Assembly: GCF_030373225.1 (NCBI RefSeq)
Contig: NZ_JAUCZG010000008.1
Location: forward strand, 62,001 to 126,000
DNA: 64,000 bases
DNA from: Hydrogenophaga sp.
GTDB lineage: Bacteria > Pseudomonadota > Gammaproteobacteria > Burkholderiales > Burkholderiaceae_C
Direction: 5' to 3'
The notes beneath the pieces were generated by a model, which did not search any database, was not told the origin of the DNA, and saw only the letters and a program-made list of their open reading frames with translations. Below are positions 57,457 through 64,000 of this stretch, one piece after another. Both the position numbers and the translations under genes were made by a program. The number at the start of each line of letters is the position of its first letter. Within the stretch, counting starts at the first letter, position 1.

Positions 57457-58661
57457 ATTCGCACTGGCTGCCCGGCAATCGCCTCACGCTGCTGGAGAAC
57501 GGCGAGGGTTACTACCCGCGCGTGTTCGATGTGATTGCGTCGGCCGAGCGCGAGGTGCTGCTGGAGACCTTCATCCTGTTCGACGACCGGGTCGGGCAGC
57601 AGCTGCAGCAGGCCCTGATCGCAGCCGCCGCTGGCGGCGCCGAGGTGCACGTGCTGATCGATGGCTGGGGCTCGCCCGACCTGTCCGAGTCGTTCACCCG
57701 GCCGCTGCTCGACGCCGGGGTGCACCTGCGCAGCTTCGAACCGGCTCAACGCCTGCTGGGCGCGCGCATCAACCTGCTGCACCGCATGCACCACAAGCTG
57801 GTGGTGGTCGATGGCCAGCGTGCCTTTGTCGGCGGCATCAATTATTCGATCGACCATCTCATCGCTTCCGGCCCGCAGGGCAAGCAGGACTACGCGGTCG
57901 AGGTCGAAGGCCCGCTGGTGGGCCAGATCCAGGCCTTCTGCCGCGCCAACCTGCGCTCGCCGCAGCCCTCACGGGGCCAGTGGCTCCAGCGCTGGCGTGC
58001 CGCCCTGAAGCGCGGTGGCGTTCCCACCCACGACGGGGTGGGAGCGGTGGCGGCGTTCGTCACGCGGGACAACCACCTGCACCGCACCGACATCGAGCGG
58101 CACTATCGCGCCGCCGTGCGAAACGCGCGCCAGCGCGTGCTGATCGCCAACGCCTATTTCTTCCCGGGCTACCGCGTGTTGCGCGACCTGCGCCGCGCCG
58201 CGCGGCGCGGTGTGCAGGTGGACCTGGTGCTGCAAGGCCATCCGGACCAGCCCTGGGTGAAGCGCGCCACCGAGCTGCTCTACCGCCACCTGCTGCGCGC
58301 CGGCGTGAACATCTTCGAATACAACGAACGGCCGCTGCACGCCAAGGTCGCGGTCGTGGACGACAACTGGGCCACCGTGGGCTCGAGCAACCTCGACCCG
58401 ACCAGCCTGAGCCTCAACCTGGAGGCCAATGTGGTGGTCCGCGACACCGTGTTCGCCACGCTGCTGCGCGAGCGCATCGACCACCTGATGGAAGAGAGCT
58501 GCGAACGCATCCGGCGGCCGGCCACGGGGCGTCTGCACTCGGCCTGGATCTCCGTGCGCAGCATGGTGGTGTTCCACCTGTTGCGCCGCTATTCGGTCTG
58601 GGCCGCACGGGTGAGCGTGCGCGAACCTCGCGTGGTACCGCTGCACGGCGACACGCCATGA
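57453..58661 (+). CDS. clsB: Cardiolipin synthase B
   Basis: The 402-residue protein has two phospholipase D HKD motifs: HHKLVVVDGQRAFVGG and HAKVAVVDDNWATVGSSN. There are no N-terminal membrane segments, as in ClsB. It forms cardiolipin from phosphatidylglycerol. The start is a GTG at 57453 overlapping the ybhP stop. Its stop overlaps the ybhN ATG. Confidence 0.92.
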   Translation: MNSHWLPGNRLTLLENGEGYYPRVFDVIASAEREVLLETFILFDDRVGQQLQQALIAAAAGGAEVHVLIDGWGSPDLSESFTRPLLDAGVHLRSFEPAQRLLGARINLLHRMHHKLVVVDGQRAFVGGINYSIDHLIASGPQGKQDYAVEVEGPLVGQIQAFCRANLRSPQPSRGQWLQRWRAALKRGGVPTHDGVGAVAAFVTRDNHLHRTDIERHYRAAVRNARQRVLIANAYFFPGYRVLRDLRRAARRGVQVDLVLQGHPDQPWVKRATELLYRHLLRAGVNIFEYNERPLHAKVAVVDDNWATVGSSNLDPTSLSLNLEANVVVRDTVFATLLRERIDHLMEESCERIRRPATGRLHSAWISVRSMVVFHLLRRYSVWAARVSVREPRVVPLHGDTP

Positions 58662-59635
58662 GTCCGGCGCTGCGACGGGCCTGGGGCGGGTTCCGGCGCG
58701 TCGCACCCTGGGCGCTGGCCGCCATCGTGCTGACGCTGGTGGCCCGGCAGGCCCGCACCGTGGAGTGGCCCGGGGTGTGGCAGGCGCTGCAGGCGCTCTC
58801 ACTCGCGCAGGTGCTCGTTGCCGTGGGGTTGGCGCTGGCGAGCCATGCGCTGGTGGCCAGCTTCGATCTGCTCGGGCGTCGGCTCACCGGTCACCCGATG
58901 TCGGCCCTGCGCACGCTGGGCACGGCGGCCATCTGTTACGCGGTCAACCTCAATGTCGGGGCGCTGGTGGGCGGCCTGGGCTTGCGCATGCGGCTGTACC
59001 TGCGCGGTGGCCTGTCGGCCTCGACCGTGGGCCGGGTGATCGTGCACAGCATGGTGACCAACTGGCTGGGTTACCTGTGGGTGGCGGGCGCGGTGCTGCT
59101 GATCGCCCCGCCCCGGTTGTCGGCGTCCTGGGCACCGGGCGCGCTGTGGTTGCGCGGCATCGGCGCGGCGATGCTGGGGCTGGCGCTGGCCTACCTGGCC
59201 CTGTGCGCCTGGTCGCGCGCACGCGAGCTGTCCTGGCGCGGACACACGTTGGGTTTGCCGGGCTCGCGCCTGGCCTGGCTGCAAGCGGCGCTCGGAGGAA
59301 CGAACTGGCTGTTGATGGGCGCCATCGTCTGGAGCCTGTTCGGCGGGCGGGCCGACTACCCCACGGTGCTGGGCGCCTTGCTGCTGGCAGCGGTGGCGGG
59401 TGTGCTCACGCACGTGCCGGCCGGGCTGGGTGTGCTGGAAGCGGTGTTCGTGGCAAGCCTGGGCCACGTGTTGACCGCTCCCGTGGTGCTCGCCACGGTG
59501 CTGGCCTACCGCGCGGTGTACTACCTGATGCCGCTGGCCTGGGCCCTGCCGGCCTACGCCCTGAGCGAGGCGCGGGCCAGGTCGCCCGGGCGGCCAGCTG
59601 CCGCACCAGTGCCCGGTCCAGCCCCGAAGCGCTGA
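58658..59635 (+). CDS. ybhN: YbhN family integral membrane protein
   Basis: The 325-residue protein has about eight membrane segments and belongs to the UPF0104/lysylphosphatidylglycerol-synthase-like TM family. The ATG at 58658 overlaps the clsB stop. The tail is Pro/Ala-rich. It may flip or modify phospholipids; the role is not established. Confidence 0.88.
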   Translation: MSPALRRAWGGFRRVAPWALAAIVLTLVARQARTVEWPGVWQALQALSLAQVLVAVGLALASHALVASFDLLGRRLTGHPMSALRTLGTAAICYAVNLNVGALVGGLGLRMRLYLRGGLSASTVGRVIVHSMVTNWLGYLWVAGAVLLIAPPRLSASWAPGALWLRGIGAAMLGLALAYLALCAWSRARELSWRGHTLGLPGSRLAWLQAALGGTNWLLMGAIVWSLFGGRADYPTVLGALLLAAVAGVLTHVPAGLGVLEAVFVASLGHVLTAPVVLATVLAYRAVYYLMPLAWALPAYALSEARARSPGRPAAAPVPGPAPKR

Positions 59636-59654
59636 CGCGCGCGCGGCCCTGCGC

Positions 59655-60563
59655 TCAGGCCATCCCGTTGCGGCTGGCCAGTTCGACAAACAGCGCCGAA
59701 TGGTCCAGGTCGGCCAGACCATGGTCGACCGACTGGGCGTAGAGCTGTTCGAACAAGGCGGTGATCGGGGCCTCGAAACCGATTTCGGCGGCGGTGGCCA
59801 GCGCATTGCGCATGTCCTTGAGCTGCACCGCCACCGCACCCCGTTTGGTGAAGTCGCGCTCGATCATGCGCTGACCGTGCACCTGCAGGATGCGGCTGTC
59901 GGCGAACCCGCCGGTGATGGCCTGCTTGACCTTGGCCATGTCGGCTCCGCCCTTCTCGCACAGCAGCAGCGCCTCGGCCACCGCCCCTATGGTGATGCCC
60001 ACGATCATCTGGTTGGCCAGCTTGGCCAGCTGGCCCGCGCCGTGGGCGCCCACGTGCACCGGGCGGCCGAGCCGCTCGAACAGCGGGCGCACCCGCTCGA
60101 ACTCGGCCGGCTTGCCGCCCACCATGATGGCCAACGTGCCGGCCTCGGCGCCCACCGTGCCGCCGGAGACCGGCGCGTCGAGGTGGTGCACACCGGCAGC
60201 TGCCAGCCGGGCGGCGTGGTCGCGCGCCTGGCGCGGCTGGATGGAAGACATGTCGACCACCACGCTGCCCGGGCGCAGGCCGGCCAGCGTGCCCTGGCGG
60301 AACAACACGTCTTCCACGGTGTTGCCGTCCTCGAGCAGGGTGATGACGATGTCGGCCTGGGCCACGGCCTGGGCGGGTGTGTCGGTCACCTGCGCACCAA
60401 AGGCCAGCAGGCGTTCGGCCTTGCCGCGCGAGCGGTTCCAGGCGCTGACCGTGCAGCCGGCTTCGCACAGGCGGCGCGCCATGGGAAAACCCATCATGCC
60501 GATGCCGAGCACGGCCACCTGCAGGCTGGGGGAAGAGGGGTTGGAGGCAGACGGGGTGTTCAC
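59655..60563 (-). CDS. 3-hydroxyisobutyrate-dehydrogenase-like NAD(P) oxidoreductase
   Basis: The protein has the Rossmann motif VAVLGIGMMGFPMA, the substrate-binding DAPVSGGTVGAEAGTLAIMVGG and the catalytic Lys in GQLAKLANQM. I use the GTG at 60563 (302 residues). The ATG at 60620 would place 15 codons inside the GntR gene's terminator hairpin. No strong ribosome site is seen at the GTG. It likely oxidises a 3-hydroxy acid or reduces tartronate semialdehyde. Confidence 0.88.
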   Translation of the reverse strand: MNTPSASNPSSPSLQVAVLGIGMMGFPMARRLCEAGCTVSAWNRSRGKAERLLAFGAQVTDTPAQAVAQADIVITLLEDGNTVEDVLFRQGTLAGLRPGSVVVDMSSIQPRQARDHAARLAAAGVHHLDAPVSGGTVGAEAGTLAIMVGGKPAEFERVRPLFERLGRPVHVGAHGAGQLAKLANQMIVGITIGAVAEALLLCEKGGADMAKVKQAITGGFADSRILQVHGQRMIERDFTKRGAVAVQLKDMRNALATAAEIGFEAPITALFEQLYAQSVDHGLADLDHSALFVELASRNGMA

Positions 60564-60570
60564 GGGGTTG

Positions 60571-60607
60571 GAAAAAAAAGGCGGTCCCCGGACTGACCGG
60601 GGACCGC
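60571..60607 (-). terminator. Intrinsic terminator after the GntR gene
   Basis: GCGGTCCCCGG (60581-60591) pairs with CCGGGGACCGC (60597-60607). On the minus strand eight Ts follow. It lies 13 bases past the GntR stop. Confidence 0.9.
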
Positions 60608-60620
60608 TGAAGTGGTTCAA

Positions 60621-61379
60621 CTAGCCAGGCTGTTGAAGTCCACGGAGTTGTCGGTTGCGGGCCGTGACCTTCAGGGCCACGGGCGAAGGAGTGGATGGCG
60701 CGCGCTCGGCGAACTGGGCGCCGAGGTGCGTGCTGGCCTGGCCACTGTGCGCCTGCATCAGCCGTTCGGACAACGCCACGTCGCCGTTCTGCACCGCCCG
60801 GGCAATGGCTTCGTGTTCGTCCCAAACGGGTTCGCGCAGCATCGCCGACTGCAGGGCTTCACCCATCGCTCGGCGAATGTGGTGCCAGTGCAGCAGGGCA
60901 CTCTGTTCGATCAGCGGGTTCTGCGCGGCGCGGTAGAGCGCGGTGTGAAAGGCCAGGTCGGCGTCGATCATGGCCTTGATGTCGGCGCGTTTCACGGCCG
61001 CCCGCCCGGCCGCGATCAGGGCCGGGTCGATCGGCGATCGGCGGGCGGCGGCCAGGCGCACGGCCAGCGCGTCGAGCGCGCCGCGCACCTCGTACACCTG
61101 GGCGATCCACTGTGTATCGATGGGCGTGACCTGCAGACCGCGGCAACGTCCCGCCGGTCCGTTGCAGACCGGGGCGTCCTGCACGAAGCCGTCTTTCTTG
61201 AGCAGGCGCAGCGCCTGCATGACCGGCTGGCGCGAGACCGCCAGCTGTTCGGCCAGCTCCTCCTGGGTGATGCGCTGGCCCGGCAGCAGCGCGCCGGCGC
61301 TGATGGCGTCGAGCAGGGCGCAGTACACCTGCTCGACCAGGTCGGGCGCGGCTTTGAGCTGAATCAAACGGGCGGTCAT
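60621..61379 (-). CDS. GntR family regulator, FCD domain
   Basis: The 252-residue protein has the GntR winged helix (LLPGQRITQEELAEQLAVSRQPVMQALRLL over residues 32-61) and a C-terminal FCD ligand domain with DLAFHTALYRAAQN and WDEHEAIARAV. The start at 61379 gives the usual N-terminus. It is divergent from the hydrolase and probably controls it and itself. Confidence 0.93.
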   Translation of the reverse strand: MTARLIQLKAAPDLVEQVYCALLDAISAGALLPGQRITQEELAEQLAVSRQPVMQALRLLKKDGFVQDAPVCNGPAGRCRGLQVTPIDTQWIAQVYEVRGALDALAVRLAAARRSPIDPALIAAGRAAVKRADIKAMIDADLAFHTALYRAAQNPLIEQSALLHWHHIRRAMGEALQSAMLREPVWDEHEAIARAVQNGDVALSERLMQAHSGQASTHLGAQFAERAPSTPSPVALKVTARNRQLRGLQQPG

Positions 61380-61397
61380 GTGAAGGGCTGGGGAACT

Positions 61398-61407
61398 CTG
61401 TATACAG
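61398..61407. promoter_or_regulatory. GntR-type operator CTGTATACAG
   Basis: A perfect 10-base palindrome with core TGTATACA lies between the divergent GntR and hydrolase genes. This core is typical of FadR/VanR-type GntR operators. A second half (ATACACAG) follows at once. Confidence 0.65.
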
Positions 61408-61473
61408 AATACACAGGTTTGCCGACGCCGTCCTGACAGACCGGCGACAACCCCCATGACACAATGCGCGACC

Positions 61474-62358
61474 ATGGAAAAAACACCTTCGACCGACCCC
61501 GCCTGGCTCGACCGCGAATACAACAACCGGGCTCTGGTGCCCGACCACGCTGCCCATTTCGAGCGCTGGGCATCGACCTCGGCGCAGGCCCGCCAGGGCA
61601 GCCGTGCGTTGCTGGACGTGAGCTACGGCCATGGCCCCGGCGAAACCCTGGACATCTTCCCGGCGCCGCGCAAGGCGGGGGCTCCGCTGGCGCCGGTGAT
61701 GGTGTTCATCCACGGCGGCTACTGGCGCAGCCTGGACAAGTCCGACCACTCCTTCATCGCGCCCGCATTCACCCGACGCGGGGCCTGCGTGGTGGTGCCC
61801 AACTACGCACTGTGCCCGGCGGTCACCATTCCCGAGATCGTCATGCAGATGGTGCAGGCCCTGGCCTGGACGCACCGCCACATCGCTGCGCACGGCGGCG
61901 ACCCGCACCGCATCTCGGTGGTGGGCCATTCGGCCGGCGGGCACCTGGCCACCATGATGCTGGCCTGCGACTGGGCGCGTGTGGGCGACGACCTGCCTGC
62001 GTCGCTGGTGAAAAACGCGCTCTCGATCTCCGGCCTGTACGACCTCGAGCCGGTGCGGCGCACGCCGTTCGTGCAGTCGTCGTTGAAATTGACGCCAGCC
62101 CAGGTGAAGAAGGCCAGCCCGGCCTGGTTGCCCGCGCCCGCACTGCGCGAGGGCCGCGGCCAGCTGTTCGTGGCCGCCGGCGCGGACGAGAGCAGCGAGT
62201 TCCTGCGCCACAACCGCCTCATCCAGCAGGCCTGGGGCCCCGAGGTGGTGCCGGTGTGCGAGGCCTTGCCGGGGCTCAACCACTTCAGCATTGTGGAAGC
62301 GCTGGTGCAGCCGAAACACCGCTTGCATGGGATGGCTCGGGAGCTGCTCGCCGTTTGA
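61474..62358 (+). CDS. Alpha/beta hydrolase, kynurenine-formamidase-like
   Basis: The 294-residue protein has the oxyanion motif FIHGGYWRSLDK, the nucleophile elbow GHSAGGH and a C-terminal His in LNHFSIV. HGGYW is characteristic of arylformamidase-like and related esterases. An ATG at 61456 is possible, but a -10-like CACAAT lies between the two (61460-61465), favouring 61474. The substrate may be an N-formyl or ester compound. Confidence 0.87.
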   Translation: MEKTPSTDPAWLDREYNNRALVPDHAAHFERWASTSAQARQGSRALLDVSYGHGPGETLDIFPAPRKAGAPLAPVMVFIHGGYWRSLDKSDHSFIAPAFTRRGACVVVPNYALCPAVTIPEIVMQMVQALAWTHRHIAAHGGDPHRISVVGHSAGGHLATMMLACDWARVGDDLPASLVKNALSISGLYDLEPVRRTPFVQSSLKLTPAQVKKASPAWLPAPALREGRGQLFVAAGADESSEFLRHNRLIQQAWGPEVVPVCEALPGLNHFSIVEALVQPKHRLHGMARELLAV

Positions 62359-62406
62359 CGTCCGGTGGTCTCCGGCGGGTCCGGTCATCGGCGGCCACGG
62401 GGCACG

Positions 62407-62610
62407 GCTCCGCGGCTGTCCCCCGCCCGGGGCTGCGCCCCGGTCTCCCCTTTACGCCGCTGCGCCGTGCCCCATGGCCACCCATGACCTCGTTGGCATG
62501 GGTATCAATGGCGGGTTCACATCACTTCAGGCTTGCGGGTGCGGTGTGCGCTGCGCAGCGGCGTCAAGGAGGAGAGGCGGCGCAGCCGCCTCGGGGGACA
62601 GCCGCGGAGC
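62407..62610. repeat. Long imperfect inverted repeat between hydrolase and guaC
   Basis: The left arm (62407-62465) and right arm (62553-62610) are imperfect reverse complements over almost 60 bases. Shared blocks include GCTCCGCGGCTGTCCCCCG and ACGCCGCTGCGC. Each arm also has its own GC-rich small hairpin. The spacer is about 87 bases. The 62359-62668 gap holds no gene. This may be a mobile, REP-like or MITE-like element, or a large terminator. Confidence 0.6.
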
Positions 62611-62668
62611 AGCGCACATCGCGCCCGTGAGCCCCAAGTCCGGTTGGAGTGGAGGGTTCCGTTACCCG

Positions 62669-63646
62669 TCACATCAACAAATGCTCTCCCGCATTGTCCC
62701 CACCCAGAATCACGTAGTTCACCTTGCGCACGTCCATCAGCTTCGTGCCGCCCGAATAGCTGATCGAGCTCTGCACGTCCTGCTCCATTTCCACCAGCGT
62801 GTCGGCCAGCTTGCCCTTGATGGGCTCCAGGATGCGCTTGCCTTCCACGTGCTTGTACTCGCCCTTGTTGAAGTCGCTCGCCGAGCCGTAGTACTCCTTG
62901 TAGAGCACACCGTCCACCTCCACCGTCTGGCCGGGTGACTCCTCGTGGCCGGCGAAGAGCGAGCCGATCATCACCATGGACGCACCGAATCGCACACTCT
63001 TGGCGATGTCGCCATGGCTTCGGATGCCGCCGTCGGCGATGATGGGCTTGGTCGCCACGCGGGCACACCACTTGAGCGCGCTGAGCTGCCAGCCGCCGGT
63101 GCCGAAACCCGTCTTGAGCTTGGTGATGCACACCTTGCCCGGGCCCACGCCCACCTTGGTGGCGTCGGCGCCCCAGGTTTCCAGATCGATCACCGCTTCG
63201 GGCGTGGCCACGTTGCCCGCGATCACGAACGACGAAGGCAGCTTTTCCTTCAGGTAGCCGATCATGTTCTTCACGCTGTCGGCGTGGCCGTGCGCGATGT
63301 CGATGGTGATGTACTCCGGTGCCAGACCCTCGGCCACCAGCTGGTCCACGGTGGCGTAGTCAGGCGCCTTCACGCCCAGCGAGATCGACGCGTACACACC
63401 TTGGGCACGCATGTCGCGCACGAATTTCAGGTTGTCCAGGTCGAAGCGGTGCATCACGTAGAAGTAACCGTGTCTGGCCAGCCAGACGCAGATGGACTCG
63501 TCCACCACCGTCTTCATGTTGGCCGGCACCACCGGCAGACGAAACTTGCGCCCGCCGAGCTCCACGCCGGCGTCGCATTCGGAGCGGCTCTCCACGCGGC
63601 ACTTGCGCGGCAGCAGCAGGACGTTGTCGTAGTCAAATATCTCCAT
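62669..63646 (-). CDS. guaC: GMP reductase
   Basis: GuaC reduces GMP to IMP with NADPH. The 325-residue protein belongs to the IMPDH/GMPR family and begins [16 protein letters not shown]. The catalytic Cys is in [15 protein letters not shown], and the flap-less length and VADGGIR-like [15 protein letters not shown] fit GMP reductase. The start is at 63646. A hairpin with a T-run lies in its leader (63726-63752). Confidence 0.93.
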   Translation of the reverse strand: MEIFDYDNVLLLPRKCRVESRSECDAGVELGGRKFRLPVVPANMKTVVDESICVWLARHGYFYVMHRFDLDNLKFVRDMRAQGVYASISLGVKAPDYATVDQLVAEGLAPEYITIDIAHGHADSVKNMIGYLKEKLPSSFVIAGNVATPEAVIDLETWGADATKVGVGPGKVCITKLKTGFGTGGWQLSALKWCARVATKPIIADGGIRSHGDIAKSVRFGASMVMIGSLFAGHEESPGQTVEVDGVLYKEYYGSASDFNKGEYKHVEGKRILEPIKGKLADTLVEMEQDVQSSISYSGGTKLMDVRKVNYVILGGDNAGEHLLM

Positions 63647-63719
63647 AGGAACCAGGCTCCAGAAAACTGTTGTTGAACAGGGAGAGCGCTTGGCTTGGCC
63701 GGCTTTGTGCGCCGGGCAC

Positions 63720-63752
63720 AAAAAACCGGGCGCAAGAATCTTGGGCCCGGTG
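63720..63752 (-). terminator. Terminator-like hairpin in the guaC leader
   Basis: ACCGGGC (63726-63732) pairs with GCCCGGT (63746-63752). On the minus strand six Ts follow. It lies 80 bases before the guaC start, and a -10-like TAGAAT (minus strand, 63758-63763) is just upstream. It may attenuate guaC or stop antisense transcription from uvrD. Confidence 0.5.
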
Positions 63753-63807
63753 CGCGATTCTAGGCGCCTTGGGCCTGCGGGGGGCGGCTTTGCACGGCAA
63801 GCGCAGG

Positions 63808-63838
63808 GTATGGACGCCATACGCATGACCGTATACGG
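63808..63838. promoter_or_regulatory. Two palindromes in the guaC-uvrD gap
   Basis: GTATGG-ACG-CCATAC (63808-63822) and CCGTATACGG (63829-63838) lie side by side between the divergent genes. Both are perfect. They may be binding sites for a purine or other regulator. Confidence 0.4.
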
Positions 63839-63859
63839 CCAGCGCTGCGGGGTGCTTCC

Positions 63860-63865
63860 TACAAT
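63860..63865 (+). promoter_or_regulatory. -10-like hexamer (TACAAT) 6 bases before uvrD
   Basis: TACAAT lies 6 bases before the uvrD-like ATG, so the transcript would be leaderless. No LexA box (CTGT-N8-ACAG) is seen. Confidence 0.4.
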
Positions 63866-63871
63866 CGGGTG

Positions 63872-64000
63872 ATGCTGTTTGAAGAATCCGTCGCCCCGTC
63901 CCCGCTGCTTGCGGGCCTCAACACCGAACAGGGCGCGGCCGTCATGTTGCCGGCCGAGCATGCGCTGATCCTGGCCGGGGCCGGTTCGGGCAAGACGCGG
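63872..64000 (+). CDS. uvrD: UvrD/Rep-type DNA helicase, N-terminal part (partial)
   Basis: The window holds the first 43 codons. They read [20 protein letters not shown] and then [16 protein letters not shown]. This is the Q-motif (LNTEQ) and Walker A (GAGSGKT) of superfamily 1A helicases. UvrD is the most likely member. The gene runs out of the window. Confidence 0.85.
   Translation, partial: MLFEESVAPSPLLAGLNTEQGAAVMLPAEHALILAGAGSGKTR

Noticed and set aside
60563-60620. ATG start of the dehydrogenase at 60620
   Set aside because: The codons would be the terminator hairpin of the GntR gene.
62407-62610. Insertion sequence
   Set aside because: There is no transposase frame and no target duplication visible.

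Overview
The window is a high-GC chromosomal segment of a betaproteobacterium, almost certainly a member of the Burkholderiales family Comamonadaceae and probably close to Hydrogenophaga. This is inferred from gene content and order: lolB-ispE-tRNA-prs-rplY-pth, hrcA facing nadK-recN, several Bug-type tripartite-tricarboxylate receptors, and the short dispersed repeat that contains TTCGACAGGCTC. Species cannot be fixed from sequence reading alone. I see no CRISPR array, insertion sequence, prophage or plasmid gene.

Positions 1-30,400 are mostly housekeeping. They hold the end of a sigma-factor gene with a small anti-sigma-like protein, ftsY, two M16 peptidases, rsmD, coaD, a ferredoxin, pth, rplY, prs, tRNA-Gln, ispE, lolB, a TPR protein, mutM, a dynamin-like GTPase, mutY, rapZ, recN, nadK, hrcA, two tRNAs, greB, spoT, rpoZ, gmk and yicC. 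A Ser/Thr kinase and PP2C phosphatase pair follows, then rph, rdgB, hemW and tRNA-Ser. Many genes here are coupled by 4-base ATGA or GTGA overlaps. Several starts (coaD, hrcA, uvrD and others) have a -10-like hexamer only 6-8 bases upstream, which suggests leaderless transcripts.

Positions 30,470-53,600 form a nitrogen-acquisition region. It holds a urease cluster (ureA-hupE/ureJ-ureB-ureC-ureE-ureF-ureG, with no ureD visible). Divergent to it is an unusual single protein that fuses an NCS1-type nucleobase permease, a Cys-rich segment, a histidine kinase and a receiver; a REC-LuxR response regulator follows. Farther on are a polar amino-acid-type ABC transporter and a tight nine-gene operon: orphan NMT1-type binding protein, membrane di-iron desaturase/hydroxylase, two SDR dehydrogenases, DMT exporter, creatininase homologue, biuret-hydrolase-like cysteine hydrolase, AiiA-type metallo-hydrolase and an uncharacterised protein. 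Four good matches to sigma-54 promoters (-24/-12) precede the urease operon, the permease-kinase gene, the ABC transporter and the nine-gene operon. I infer a sigma-54-controlled regulon for using urea and an unidentified ureide or cyclic-amide compound. This is the most likely undescribed system in the window.

Positions 53,648-64,000 hold a MarR regulator divergent from a Bug receptor and FAD monooxygenase, the ybhP-clsB-ybhN membrane-lipid cluster, a 3-hydroxyacid-type dehydrogenase, a GntR regulator divergent from a kynurenine-formamidase-like hydrolase, an imperfect long inverted repeat, guaC, and the first codons of a UvrD-type helicase.
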